Assembly: GCF_004551525.1 (NCBI RefSeq)
Contig: NZ_SATR01000019.1
Location: forward strand, 1-64,000
Direction: 5' to 3'
From: Vibrio ouci
GTDB lineage: Bacteria; Pseudomonadota; Gammaproteobacteria; Enterobacterales; Vibrionaceae
DNA length: 64,000 nucleotides
Shown piece after piece: positions 20,605 through 30,017 of this stretch. The number at the start of each line of letters is the position of its first letter. Positions within the stretch are counted from its first letter, which is position 1. The position numbers were made by a program, and so were the translations under genes. The notes under the pieces were generated by a model. It saw nothing but the letters and a program-made list of their open reading frames with translations. It was not told the origin of the DNA and ran no database searches.

Positions 20605-21525
20605 TTAACTCATACCAATAGAGTAAGGAGACACCAGCATCACATCGAGAACTTTCTCACGTATCCATTGATGTGCTTTGTCGTTGTCATATTTTGGATG
20701 CCACATCAACCAATAGTGATGAAGCTCCGTCTCGAATGGCAACGAACAATACTCAAGCCCCGCCTCTTGTGAAAGATTACGAGCAATATGCTCTGGAACC
20801 ACCATGAGGTAATCACTATTTTTGAGTGCATTAATCGCCGCAGAGAAGAACGGTATTTTGAGTGCAATGCGCCTTTCAAATCCCAATTTTTTTAATGCGA
20901 TATCAACCTTAGAATCTTTATCGCCCCCTCCTGTCACCTTCAAGTGAGGAAAAGTAACCAAATCGTCACAGCTTAAGTGAGTTTCAGTCTGTAGCGGGTG
21001 GCCCTTTCTCATCAAGCAAACCGACTTATCCTGCCCTATTTTTACACTGCTCAACTGTTCAGGTGGCTCATCCAACATTGTCGATGCTAAATGAATACCT
21101 GATTGCTCAAACTCATTAAGAAAGTCTGGTTGCCATAATCGATAAGCGAGGTTCACCTTAGGCGCGTGCTCCGACACAATTGAAACCACATCAGGCACAA
21201 TGTACTGCGCAACGTAGTCACTCGACGACAGCACAAATTCTTGTTGCCATGTTTGAGGATCAAATGCTTTCTCAGCCAATAGAGCATCAAACTCTTCCAA
21301 TAGGCTTCTAAGCTTGTCTTGCATCGCCAAAGCTCGCGGCGTAGGAACGAGTTGGTTGCCATCTCTAACTAACAAGGGGTCATCGCAAATTTCACGCAGT
21401 TGAGCCAATTGACGACTCACCGCTGACTGTGTGATATGAAGCCGATGCGCTGCATTGCTCACGTGGCACTCTTCGAGCAAGGCGTGAAGAGAGCGAAGGA
21501 GATTTAAATTTAGATTACTTAACAT
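20605..21525 (-). CDS. LysR-family transcriptional regulator
   Basis: A 306-residue LysR-type regulator. The N-terminal winged helix-turn-helix is clear (about 1-62: SNAAHRLHITQSAVSRQLAQ), followed by a substrate-binding-like co-inducer domain. The start codon overlaps the end of the upstream Lrp-type gene by eleven bases, so the two regulators are translated from one message. The target and inducer are unknown; the LysE-like gene downstream is a plausible candidate. Confidence 0.92.
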   Translation of the reverse strand: MLSNLNLNLLRSLHALLEECHVSNAAHRLHITQSAVSRQLAQLREICDDPLLVRDGNQLVPTPRALAMQDKLRSLLEEFDALLAEKAFDPQTWQQEFVLSSSDYVAQYIVPDVVSIVSEHAPKVNLAYRLWQPDFLNEFEQSGIHLASTMLDEPPEQLSSVKIGQDKSVCLMRKGHPLQTETHLSCDDLVTFPHLKVTGGGDKDSKVDIALKKLGFERRIALKIPFFSAAINALKNSDYLMVVPEHIARNLSQEAGLEYCSLPFETELHHYWLMWHPKYDNDKAHQWIREKVLDVMLVSPYSIGMS

Positions 21526-21967
21526 TTTGCATGGTGTTGAAGAATTCGGTTAATACAGTATGTGTCATCAAATGGCGTAGTTCAGGAATTCGCTGCAATT
21601 CATCACGAATCTCATTTAAACGCGTCATAGTCTCAACTTCCACATACAACATCATGTCAGTCTCACCACTGATAGCATGACACCATTTGACTCCGTCGAT
21701 CTGATAGATCATCTCTGCGTAAGCTTCACAGTAATGAGTCGATCTCGACATATCAAACTTCAGCGCCAAATAGGCTTTAATCAGATCTTTAGGATTAGCC
21801 AACGCGATATCAGCATGATAACCAAGGATAATATTCTCTTGCTCAAGCTTTTGAATCCGAGCGGTAACCGCAGAGCGCGATAAGTTAACCTGCCGCGCAA
21901 TGTCACTGACACTTTCCCTAGCGTTATTTTTTAATATTGAGACGATTTGAGCGTCGAATTTATCCAT
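21515..21967 (-). CDS. Lrp/AsnC-family transcriptional regulator
   Basis: A 150-residue Lrp/AsnC regulator: N-terminal helix-turn-helix (about 1-55, SDIARQVNLSRSAVTARI) and a C-terminal RAM ligand-binding domain. Regulators of this family sense amino acids. It is divergent from a YjeH-like exporter across 211 bases, so control of that exporter by amino-acid-dependent binding is a reasonable inference. The intergenic stretch contains repeated ATGTGACA- and ATGACA-like words that might be its sites. Confidence 0.92.
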   Translation of the reverse strand: MDKFDAQIVSILKNNARESVSDIARQVNLSRSAVTARIQKLEQENIILGYHADIALANPKDLIKAYLALKFDMSRSTHYCEAYAEMIYQIDGVKWCHAISGETDMMLYVEVETMTRLNEIRDELQRIPELRHLMTHTVLTEFFNTMQNVK

Positions 21968-22181
21968 ATAAGTGCTTCCTTTCCCTCCAACTTATTCCGT
22001 TGGTTTTGGCAATGTGACATAAAACTTACCCAGATGAAAGCTGACAAAATGACAGAAATATAAACCGCTTCCGACAATGTGACGGCAATCTGCGACGAAA
22101 TGACTAATGCACAACTAAGCCGCATACGTTAACCTAATTTGACGCATTCATCTGTCGAATACTATCAGCAAGGAGAGCATG

Positions 22182-23441
22182 ATGAGCCAATTAAAAAAAG
22201 AGATCACCTTACTCTCTGGTATCGGTCAGCTATCGACCACCTTACTTGGAACTGGGTTATTCATGGTTCCAGCCATCGCTGCGGGTATTGCTGGGCAATT
22301 CTCTTTATGGGCATGGATAGTACTATTTGTCGCTATTTGCCCTATCGCTTTAACCTTTGCTCAGCTAGGTAAGCGATTTCCAAGTGCGGGTGGCACCGCC
22401 TATTTCGTGCGTAAAGCGTTTAACTCTAAGTTAGAAAAAAGTGTCGCTTGGCTGTTTTTAAGTGTCATCCCTGTCGGCGTTCCTGCTGCGATTGCACTAG
22501 CCGCTGGTTTTTTGCAACAGCTACTGCCTAGTGGATTAAACTCATCCATCTTTGCTCAAATCCTTACGGTTGCTCTGCTTATTGGGGTTAACTTAGCTGG
22601 CGCTAAATCGTCAGGCCGACTACAAACCGTTATCGCACTGGCCATTTTTGCTTTAATTGCGGCGTTTTGGTGGCAGGGAGATTTCAGTAGTAACGACTTG
22701 ATATTGCCTGAGCTCACCACTGAAAGCATTTTGCCGATTGGTCTAGCGCTCGGCGTCATGTTTTGGTGCTTTGTCGGCATCGAAGCCTTTGCCCATATGG
22801 GTGAAGAGTTTAAAAACCCTCAACGAGATTTTCCGATTGCCATCATTATTGGCTGCTTTGTTGCTGGCGCCACATACTGGGTATGCTCGGTGATCATTCT
22901 TAAGATGCAAGCTTACGGCACACCTATGTTCGACAGTGGCTCTATCCCTTGGGTCGCCAATCAACTGTTTGGTGCAGAGTTTAAGACTCTTATCAGTATC
23001 ATCGGTTTCGCTGCCTGTTTTGCCAGCGTAAACCTATACACACAAAGCCTATCACGCATGTTGTGGGCTCAAGCGAGAGAATATAGCCCAAATAGCTCGT
23101 TAGCCCGTTTATCCATTCGCGGTGTACCTGCCAATGCGACGTTAGCGGTCGGCGCGGTAGTACTTGTCTCATGTATTATTGGTGAACTGTCAGGGTTGGA
23201 TCTCGAGTTCTTTTTGAAGCTCGCCAATGGCATTTTTGTGCTTATCTATCTTCTCGCCATGCTTGCCGCCTATAAACTGCTGACAGGGATTAGCCGTCAT
23301 TTAGCTGTGGTGTCGTTAGTACTGTGTACCGCAGTGTTTATTTGCCTAGGCTGGTCAATGCTCTACGCAGTAAGTGTCTTTGCGCTGCTAAACCTGCCTT
23401 GGCAAAAGTGGCGAGCAGTGAAAGCATCAAATAACGTATGA
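22182..23441 (+). CDS. yjeH: YjeH-like amino acid exporter (APC superfamily)
   Basis: A 419-residue inner-membrane transporter of about twelve segments, resembling E. coli YjeH, which exports methionine and branched-chain amino acids. Similar phrases include LLGTGLF near residue 20, SAGGTAYFV near 70, WLFLSVIPVG near 90 and MFWCFVGIEAFAHM near 200. I choose ATG 22182 because AAGGAG (22170-22175) is six bases upstream; ATG 22179 would be only three bases away. It diverges from the Lrp-type gene and overlaps the convergent amidotransferase gene by 15 bases. Confidence 0.82.
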   Translation: MSQLKKEITLLSGIGQLSTTLLGTGLFMVPAIAAGIAGQFSLWAWIVLFVAICPIALTFAQLGKRFPSAGGTAYFVRKAFNSKLEKSVAWLFLSVIPVGVPAAIALAAGFLQQLLPSGLNSSIFAQILTVALLIGVNLAGAKSSGRLQTVIALAIFALIAAFWWQGDFSSNDLILPELTTESILPIGLALGVMFWCFVGIEAFAHMGEEFKNPQRDFPIAIIIGCFVAGATYWVCSVIILKMQAYGTPMFDSGSIPWVANQLFGAEFKTLISIIGFAACFASVNLYTQSLSRMLWAQAREYSPNSSLARLSIRGVPANATLAVGAVVLVSCIIGELSGLDLEFFLKLANGIFVLIYLLAMLAAYKLLTGISRHLAVVSLVLCTAVFICLGWSMLYAVSVFALLNLPWQKWRAVKASNNV

Positions 23442-24185
23442 CGTTATCTTGTCTAGGTGGATAGCGAGGATGCTGTGCTGGCTCACCTGCTTCCACTGTG
23501 GACTCTTTTCCAATGGCTCTGAAGCCAACACAACATTTGCACCACCTTGTTTGATAAACACCGTTGGCGCTTCTTGATCAGAGCTATATCGAACTACCCA
23601 AAACTGCTCCCCGTCTGAGATGCAGATTGAGGCTTTTAACGGATCCTCTATCTGCTTACTCTCCATCACCTTTTCAATCATAGACAAGGTCATTTTAATC
23701 GCTTCAACTGGGTTATCCTTTAACCCATTTTGCAGCATCAGTAAAAAGATCAATTCACTGTCTGTAGTCCCCATTCGTTTCAGAAATAACGACTCACATA
23801 ATTGACGCTCAAGCTCAAATTTAACCTGTTCAAACCCGCCAATCTGACCATTATGGAGGAACATCCAGTTTTCACTTATAAAGGGGTGGCAATTGGAGCG
23901 AGAGACTTGTGTGCCTGTAGAGGAACGCACATGGGCCATAAAACGATGAGAGCGAATATGGTGGGTCAATGAGCGAAGGTTTTCATCCCCCCAAGCCGGA
24001 AGTACTTCGTGAAATTGACCGGGAGTATCTCGCTCAGTGTACCAACCAAGACCAAAACCATCAGCATTCACTCGCGTGACCGCTTTACGCGCTTCTAAAC
24101 TCTGGTGCACCAATGAGTGCTCTGGTTCATAAACTAACTTATCCAAATAAATGGACTCTCCTTGGTAGGCTAACCATCGGCACAT
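23427..24185 (-). CDS. Class II glutamine amidotransferase
   Basis: A 252-residue Ntn-type amidotransferase. Cys2, directly after the initiator Met (MCRWLAYQG), is the expected N-terminal nucleophile. Other family features are ADGFGLGWY near residue 44, FMAHVRSSTG near 82 and NCHPFISENWMFLHNGQIGG near 97. It releases ammonia from glutamine for an unknown acceptor. It is a YafJ/EgtC-like type, but no ergothioneine genes are nearby. AAGGAAT precedes the ATG. Confidence 0.88.
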   Translation of the reverse strand: MCRWLAYQGESIYLDKLVYEPEHSLVHQSLEARKAVTRVNADGFGLGWYTERDTPGQFHEVLPAWGDENLRSLTHHIRSHRFMAHVRSSTGTQVSRSNCHPFISENWMFLHNGQIGGFEQVKFELERQLCESLFLKRMGTTDSELIFLLMLQNGLKDNPVEAIKMTLSMIEKVMESKQIEDPLKASICISDGEQFWVVRYSSDQEAPTVFIKQGGANVVLASEPLEKSPQWKQVSQHSILAIHLDKITSYVI

Positions 24186-24226
24186 ACGATTCCTTTCCTT
24201 AGCTAATTACATCTTTGTCAATAACA

Positions 24227-24935
24227 TCACGATTTGAACATTTCAGCAAGTGTACGAATCTTAGGTTCAATCTCATCCATAGGGACATTACCAAACCCCA
24301 ATACCGCACCAGACCAATCGCGCTGCCCCACTCCATCAAACTGCTCGTAGTAATTAAACGGGCGAATAACAATACCGCAAGCGTTGGCTCGCTCCGCCCA
24401 TTCCTGCTCTGAGAGATACCCATACCACCTTAATGTTACGTGCAGCCCTGCCGCTTGGCTTATTACCTCTACCGAATCCGAGAAATAACGCTCAATCATG
24501 GTTACCATTAACTGGTGCTTTTGTTTATATAAACGACGCATCTTTCGGATGTGCCGAACTAAATCGCCCTCGACAATAAAATCCGCCAGCGCCGCTTGGG
24601 TATGGGTAGGAGAATCACCACTTAACGCATCCTTAAGCGTCAAAGCTTCAGTCACCATAGATTGAGGTAGAACCAAATAACCCATTCGCAAACCGTTGAA
24701 CATCACCTTACTCAATGAGCCGACATAAATGACATGTTGGTCGTGCCCCGTTTTTGCCGCCAGTCCCTGTAAACTTGGATAAGGGCGATGAGCAAATTGA
24801 AACTCACTGTCATAGTCATCTTCAATAATCCAGCCACCGCGCGTTTTAGCCCATTCGATTAGCCGCAAACAGCGCATCTTGCTTAGTGCGACTGTCACGA
24901 CCCAGTTGTAAATCACCAATATCAATCAACGCCAT
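24227..24935 (-). pseudogene. MocR/PdxR-family regulator, internally deleted
   Basis: The C-terminal half of a MocR-type regulator is intact. It comprises the second part of the PLP-dependent aminotransferase-like domain: EDDYDSEF, then the PLP-lysine region YVGSLSKVMFNGLRMG. A separate frame starting at ATG 24935 encodes MALIDIGDLQLGRDSRTKQD, which looks like the true N-terminus of such a regulator. It stops ten or so codons later. Between them the winged-helix domain and the first half of the aminotransferase domain, about 200 residues, are missing and the frame changes near 24851-24880. So an internal deletion joined the two ends. The gene beside it, divergent, is the usual partner of this regulator. 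Confidence 0.8.
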
Positions 24936-25029
24936 AAGTGGATCCATCCATTATCTAAAACTGGCCCTAAATAAAGAACCAATTTAAGAGTACCTTAGCG
25001 ATAAATCAAACGGTTAAGAGGGACTCTAT

Positions 25030-25689
25030 ATGCTATCTACTACTCAAAGGACAGAAATTAGAAAAGGCGCACATAAGGCGGTCACTGAAACTCAAACACT
25101 TTACGACATTATTGATGAGTCACTGGTCGCGCATATTGCCATCGGAGACAACGAACAACCCTTTGTCATCCCGATGTTGGCATGGCGTGTAGCGGACAAG
25201 GTGTATATCCATGGCGCGAATAACAGTCGTTTAATGAGGAATTTAAAAAAAGGAGTCAGTACTTGCCTTACCTTCACCCTGTTTGACGGTTGGGTATTGG
25301 CGAGAAGCGCTTTTCATCATAGCGCGCACTATCGTAGTGCCGTGGTACTTGGCCATTTTACGGCGATTGAGGACAGCGGTGAAAAAGACCGCCTGCTTAA
25401 TCACTTTATCGAACAAATCGCACCGGGAAGAACCGATGAAGTCCGTCTAAGCAATCAAAAAGAGCTCGATGCCACCATGCTACTCGAAATCCCCTTAACT
25501 GAGGCCTCAGTAAAAGTCAGTAACGGCAAGGTCAAAGATGATTTGAGCGATATGCAGCAGCCGGTTTTTGCAGGGTATCTACCTTATCGCACCGTTGTTG
25601 GGCCGTTAGTTGCAGAGGAGGATTCGATTCACTCATCAACGCCTGACTATAGCAATGCCTACCCCCAACGCTGGCATCACCGCAGCTAA
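25030..25689 (+). CDS. Flavin-binding pyridoxamine 5'-phosphate oxidase-related protein
   Basis: A 219-residue protein of the split-barrel flavin-nucleotide-binding family related to pyridoxamine phosphate oxidase (about 10-190: HIAIGDNEQPFVIPML, then HGANNSRLMRNL). The family is often encoded divergently from MocR-type regulators, as here. Its reaction is unknown. Because the neighbouring regulator is broken, expression may have lost its normal control. The gene ends 18 bases from the convergent AraC gene. Confidence 0.88.
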   Translation: MLSTTQRTEIRKGAHKAVTETQTLYDIIDESLVAHIAIGDNEQPFVIPMLAWRVADKVYIHGANNSRLMRNLKKGVSTCLTFTLFDGWVLARSAFHHSAHYRSAVVLGHFTAIEDSGEKDRLLNHFIEQIAPGRTDEVRLSNQKELDATMLLEIPLTEASVKVSNGKVKDDLSDMQQPVFAGYLPYRTVVGPLVAEEDSIHSSTPDYSNAYPQRWHHRS

Positions 25690-25707
25690 CAGCTCTGTGT
25701 ACTCTTG

Positions 25708-26718
25708 TTAACGCTCATCCAAACTAAAATGCTGTATATATTGGGTGGGCGTCATACCTCGATTCTTCTTAAACATACGATTAAAACTTGCGGTATTTTG
25801 GTAACCCAATCGACGCGCGACCTCATCGATATTGACCCCAGACATAAACATCGACACTGCAATATTACTCATCACGTAACCGCAGACGGTGGAAAAGTTC
25901 ATACCCAATTTACGTAGAGCGCGTTGTAATTGCTGGGTAGACATGCCCAATAAATCACTCACATGTTCTAGAGTAGGCAAACCAAAGTAACGGCTGTAGT
26001 TTAGTACTTCGTAAATCACTTTTACTTCATCTTCCGGATCCGGCATGTTCAGCAGCTCATCCAAATCGGAAAAGTTCATCGCTAAGCGCCCTTTTTTAAT
26101 ACTTCCCTGCTGCTTGGTCGCAAGCCTTAGCTCTGAGTGAAACCAAATTTCGGTGCATGAATGGCTCCAGTCGATATCACAACCAAAAAAGGCTCGATAC
26201 TTTTCGACATTTTTGCGCGAACCGGATAATCGTATTCGCAGTGGCGCAAAATCCTTACCCAAGTAAAGTCGCATGACTTTGACTAAGGTTATCGCAATAC
26301 GGACACTGTCATGTACTTTGCACTCGGCACTAAAACGAGGGTTTCTATAGGTCCACTTAATGATGGGGCCGCTGATGGCCGCCGATAAGAAAGCACCGTT
26401 TTGCAAGCTGTTCAAACCGTAATTTAGTCGTCGTATGGTTGACGCGAAATCGTGTCCAGAAAGCAGCCAATGGCTAATAGCACCGATACTGGCGACATCT
26501 TGATCGATCATAGAATCAAGAATGATGTCTGGATTTCTCGTCTGCTGCTCAAGCTTTCGATACCAGTTATTGACTTCAGAAACAGGGACTAAGGTCATCG
26601 GGTTGTTAAACACCGCTTCCGGAATGCCAAGCGCATCATCGGGCAACTGGTACTGATTACGAACGCTTTGGTGGATTTTGTAAATACCAATAGCCCGCAT
26701 GAATCTAACTTTATTCAT
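25708..26718 (-). CDS. AraC-family regulator with arabinose-binding-like N-terminal domain
   Basis: A 336-residue regulator. The N-terminal two thirds looks like the ligand-binding domain common in OruR/ArgR-like AraC proteins. The C-terminal AraC DNA-binding domain (about 235-332) has ARRLGYQNTASFNRMFKKNRGM split over the second helix-turn-helix and the family end TPTQYIQHF. It diverges from the YiaW/YiaV-like pair over 108 bases, so it may control that pair. The inducer is unknown. Confidence 0.88.
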   Translation of the reverse strand: MNKVRFMRAIGIYKIHQSVRNQYQLPDDALGIPEAVFNNPMTLVPVSEVNNWYRKLEQQTRNPDIILDSMIDQDVASIGAISHWLLSGHDFASTIRRLNYGLNSLQNGAFLSAAISGPIIKWTYRNPRFSAECKVHDSVRIAITLVKVMRLYLGKDFAPLRIRLSGSRKNVEKYRAFFGCDIDWSHSCTEIWFHSELRLATKQQGSIKKGRLAMNFSDLDELLNMPDPEDEVKVIYEVLNYSRYFGLPTLEHVSDLLGMSTQQLQRALRKLGMNFSTVCGYVMSNIAVSMFMSGVNIDEVARRLGYQNTASFNRMFKKNRGMTPTQYIQHFSLDER

Positions 26719-26826
26719 TTACAGATCAAGTCAATTTTAAATCTCATATGACTCAATCTGTCACATAAAAATCAACTTTTCAAATCTAGATCACAATCTG
26801 CGGGTCTAATTAATCTGGAGAGCTGA

Positions 26827-27174
26827 ATGAGCTTATTAAGTGTCCCTTTCGTTGGGACAACTGCCGATACAGTTTTGCACGCTGTCGCTACCGTCGTCCT
26901 TGTCGCCACCGTAGCTGCTGCTGTCTATGGTTTCTGGAAATTCCATGAATTGCCGATCAATAAGGCCCACAGTAAAAATCATCATCAAATAGGGCTAATC
27001 ACCGCGTTGACGTGGATAGGTTTTATCTGGCATTGGGTATGGGTGGTAGCCGTCATTCTGGCCTTTGTCGATATGGAAAAAGCGATCATCAATCTTCGCG
27101 ATACATGGCGTCATGCCCCCAAAAGTAGCCAGCCAACAAATAACGACCAAGTGACGATTCAGGAGGACGCATAA
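26827..27174 (+). CDS. DUF3302 inner-membrane protein (YiaW-like)
   Basis: A 115-residue protein with two membrane segments (about 15-38 and 57-80) and a cytoplasmic tail. It belongs to the DUF3302 family, like E. coli YiaW, which is typically encoded with an HlyD-like partner. GGAGAG precedes the ATG. The stop overlaps the start of the next gene by one base, so the two are translationally coupled. Confidence 0.85.
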   Translation: MSLLSVPFVGTTADTVLHAVATVVLVATVAAAVYGFWKFHELPINKAHSKNHHQIGLITALTWIGFIWHWVWVVAVILAFVDMEKAIINLRDTWRHAPKSSQPTNNDQVTIQEDA

Positions 27175-28397
27175 TGTTAGAAGGCTTAGCCGTATGGGCG
27201 CTTTTCATCTATCTCCTTCGAATGGTCGGAATGCCGTGGAACAAAGCCACTAAATCCTTTGCCTATTTAGGTGGTGTCTCTTGGTTGATGTTTGTTTGGG
27301 TCGGACTGCTCAACTATACGCCAATGGATCTATCCGGCGGCTCTGTGGTTCAGTCTCCGCATATTCAGCTGCGTCCAGACTCACCCAATGTCACCGGTAA
27401 AGTAGACAAGATCTACATTGAGCCGAACCAAGAAGTGACCAAAGGCCAGCTGATCTATGAGATCGATCCAACTCAATATCAAATTGCGTTCAATCAAGCT
27501 CAAGTCACGCAGGAAGCTGCGCAAGTTGCATACGATGTCGCACAAGAAGACATTGAAATCGCGAAAGCCGAGCACCAGTCGATGCTGCTTGATGTGGAAA
27601 CGACCAAGAGTCGTCTAGCGACGGCAAAAGCGGACTATGACTTACAAGTCAAAATGTTAAAACGCTATCAAGAGCAAAACCGAGTGGTTAAAAATACCAT
27701 AACCGCTAGTGACATCGATAAGCAGCAAACAACCGTCGAAAAAGCGAAGCACAATGTATCAACGATCAAATCAGAGCTGAGCACCAAAGTTGTTGAAGCC
27801 GATAAAGCAGAGCTAAACATTAGCAAAGCGAAACTAAGTGTGAAGAGTAAGCGAGCGGATTGGAAGAAGAGTCAAGAGCAACGGGCGAAAGCTCAGTGGG
27901 ATCTCGATAGCACTAAAGTATATGCCCCTACTGACGGCTTTGTGACTAACTTTATTTTACGTGAAGGCCAACGCGTTTCTATGATGCCGCGCTTGCAGAT
28001 GTACACCGATGAAAAATATGTGCTGATGCGCGTAAACCATCAAGCGATTCGTAATGTAAAACCAGGCCACGTGGCAGAGTTTGCATCATCCGTGTATCCA
28101 GGCAAAGTCTTTTCAGCGCACGTAGAGGGGATTGTTGAGGCGACAGGGGAAGCTCAAGGAAACTTGCTAGGCTTGGATCCATCGGTAAGAGCAACGACTG
28201 GCCAAAACCTACAAAACAAACATCACTTTGTTCGCCTTAAGATTGAAGAGACCGAAGGATACGACATTCCTGTCGGGTCGGTTGGTTTAGCATGGGTAAG
28301 TGGTGATAAACCAATCAGCTTTATGGCCTTCTTAGACGTAATCAGAGGGATAATTATTAGAATGAAGTCGCAGTTGTACTACTTCTACTCAATCTAA
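27174..28397 (+). CDS. HlyD-family membrane fusion protein (YiaV-like)
   Basis: A 407-residue membrane fusion protein: two N-terminal membrane segments (about 1-20 and 30-50), a biotinyl-lipoyl-like domain (VTGKVDKIYIEPNQEVTKG), a long coiled-coil hairpin (about 110-260, Lys/Glu/Ala rich) and the second half of the lipoyl domain (VYAPTDGFVTNF). Such proteins link inner-membrane exporters to the periplasm. No ABC or MFS exporter partner is next to it, as with E. coli YiaV/YiaW, so the transported substrate is unknown. Confidence 0.88.
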   Translation: MLEGLAVWALFIYLLRMVGMPWNKATKSFAYLGGVSWLMFVWVGLLNYTPMDLSGGSVVQSPHIQLRPDSPNVTGKVDKIYIEPNQEVTKGQLIYEIDPTQYQIAFNQAQVTQEAAQVAYDVAQEDIEIAKAEHQSMLLDVETTKSRLATAKADYDLQVKMLKRYQEQNRVVKNTITASDIDKQQTTVEKAKHNVSTIKSELSTKVVEADKAELNISKAKLSVKSKRADWKKSQEQRAKAQWDLDSTKVYAPTDGFVTNFILREGQRVSMMPRLQMYTDEKYVLMRVNHQAIRNVKPGHVAEFASSVYPGKVFSAHVEGIVEATGEAQGNLLGLDPSVRATTGQNLQNKHHFVRLKIEETEGYDIPVGSVGLAWVSGDKPISFMAFLDVIRGIIIRMKSQLYYFYSI

Positions 28398-28406
28398 TTA
28401 GCTAAC

Positions 28407-28429
28407 AGCCCAGTTTTACTGGGCTTTTT
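28407..28429 (+). terminator. Rho-independent terminator after the YiaV-like gene
   Basis: Stem AGCCCAG/CTGGGCT with a five-base loop, followed by TTTTT. It lies nine bases after the stop. Confidence 0.88.
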
Positions 28430-28515
28430 GCCTATTTTTAACCTTCTCCAACCTCCCCTTTCTGATACTATATCGCTCATCTAGATTTAAACCGTAACAA
28501 TACGGAGCCTTCTTA

Positions 28516-29862
28516 ATGAGCGAATTTCAAGACTTATCTTTCCAAATTGAAACCATCGCCCAAGCTGAGCCAGAACAGCAGAGCAACATCCTCAACCAAC
28601 TCATCGAGGAAGGGTTGGAAGCGGGCTCGATCGCCTTAATCCTAGAAGCATTCCCAATCGATGAGCGTGTACAATTGTGGCGTGGACTGCCATTAGAACT
28701 TCACATTGATGTACTGACTGAAGCGCGTGCTGAAGTACGCCGCTCAATCATTGATGAGCTGTCTGAGATTGAATTAAAGCTCACCCTAGCCAAGCTTGAT
28801 AACCTATCACTGATAGAGTGGGCCGACTCTCTACCTGAAGAGATCATCAACGAAGCGCTACAGCTGATCGAGAAAGATGAGTTAGAGCTCTACGATCAAG
28901 CCAACGAATATCAAGATGATGAATTAGGCCGCTGGGCTGAAAGAAAGGTGGTGACGCTGCCTTTTAATATCTCTGTAGAAAAAGCCAAAGGGTTGATGGA
29001 GCGTTACAGTTATGACGCCCCGCAACAGATATATCTAATTAACAAACGCAAGCAGTTCCGTGGTGTCGTCAGCTATATCGATCTATTAAGAGCCGAACCA
29101 GCAGAACGACTGCGTCACCTTGCTATAGACAATGTGGTTACGCTGAACGCAACGCTAACTCTGGCGGAAAGTATCGAGGCTCTTGAGCACTCCTCGCTTT
29201 CCACCATGCCTGTCACCGACGACGAGCAATTATTGATTGGTGAAGTCGATTGGCAATTTGCCCTAAGCACTCAACGTGAAATTTACGAGACGCGCTTAAT
29301 GGCGGGTACCGGTATGGACGAAGGCGATGACCTTTTTGCGCCGGTGATCAAAAGCTCGCAAAAGCGTGGTGTGTGGCTTGGAATCAACTTAATGACAGCG
29401 ATTCTGGCCTCGGTCACCATCGGATTATTTGAAGACGTCATTGCCCAAGTCGTCGCGTTAGCTGTACTGATGCCGATTGTTGCCTCCATGGGTGGTATCG
29501 CGGGTAGCCAGACTCTGACACTGATGATTCGTGCCATGGCATTAAACCAAATCACCTCAGGTAACCGCTGGGCCTTATTGAAAAATGAAATTGGTATTGG
29601 CTCGATTAACGGCCTACTTTGGGCACTCATTATCGGTGGTCTTGCAGGCTTATGGTTTCAGTCTGTGGTACTGGGAGGAACGATCGCGTTGGCGATTATT
29701 GTCAATATCATCACCGCTGCGCTATTTGGTGTACTGATCCCGATCGCACTCGATAAGCTCAAACTCGATCCTGCATTAGCGGGCTCAGTTATATTGACGA
29801 CAGTAACGGATGTCGTTGGCTTCTTTGCCTTCCTAGGTACGGCTAGTTTGGTCATGTTGTAA
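28516..29862 (+). CDS. mgtE: Magnesium transporter MgtE
   Basis: A 448-residue MgtE-family Mg2+ channel. An N-terminal superhelical MgtE_N domain (about 30-130) and a CBS-pair region (about 130-260) form the cytoplasmic Mg2+ sensor. Five membrane segments (about 290-448) follow, with the family motif PIVASMGGIAGSQTLTL near residue 320 lining the pore. It is monocistronic, with GGAG 10 bases before the ATG. No obvious Mg2+ riboswitch was seen in the 118-base upstream gap. Confidence 0.93.
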   Translation: MSEFQDLSFQIETIAQAEPEQQSNILNQLIEEGLEAGSIALILEAFPIDERVQLWRGLPLELHIDVLTEARAEVRRSIIDELSEIELKLTLAKLDNLSLIEWADSLPEEIINEALQLIEKDELELYDQANEYQDDELGRWAERKVVTLPFNISVEKAKGLMERYSYDAPQQIYLINKRKQFRGVVSYIDLLRAEPAERLRHLAIDNVVTLNATLTLAESIEALEHSSLSTMPVTDDEQLLIGEVDWQFALSTQREIYETRLMAGTGMDEGDDLFAPVIKSSQKRGVWLGINLMTAILASVTIGLFEDVIAQVVALAVLMPIVASMGGIAGSQTLTLMIRAMALNQITSGNRWALLKNEIGIGSINGLLWALIIGGLAGLWFQSVVLGGTIALAIIVNIITAALFGVLIPIALDKLKLDPALAGSVILTTVTDVVGFFAFLGTASLVML

Positions 29863-29904
29863 CGCAATTGATATCAATTATGTCATTAGCAAATGCATGG
29901 TCAT

Positions 29905-29930
29905 TTGCAATTTGCATTTTCAATATGCAA
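29905..29930 (+). promoter_or_regulatory. Two adjoining LuxO-type binding sites upstream of qrr
   Basis: TTGCAATTTGCAT (29905-29917) and TTTCAATATGCAA (29918-29930) each match the LuxO consensus TTGCA-N3-TGCAA at all but one base. They lie about 60-85 bases before the sigma-54 promoter, the place where phosphorylated LuxO acts as an enhancer-binding activator. Confidence 0.75.
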
Positions 29931-29991
29931 AGGCATCAGCATAAAAGTACAAAATATAACCAATTTCATAGCAATTCAGTGCTATTAAAGT

Positions 29992-30007
29992 TGGCACATA
30001 TACTGCA
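29992..30007 (+). promoter_or_regulatory. Sigma-54 promoter of qrr
   Basis: TGGCACATATACTGCA: the GG (29993-29994) and GC (30005-30006) are separated by exactly ten bases, the required -24/-12 spacing. The predicted start is about 12 bases downstream at 30018, which is where the Qrr sequence begins. Confidence 0.85.
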
Positions 30008-30017
30008 GTTATATAAA

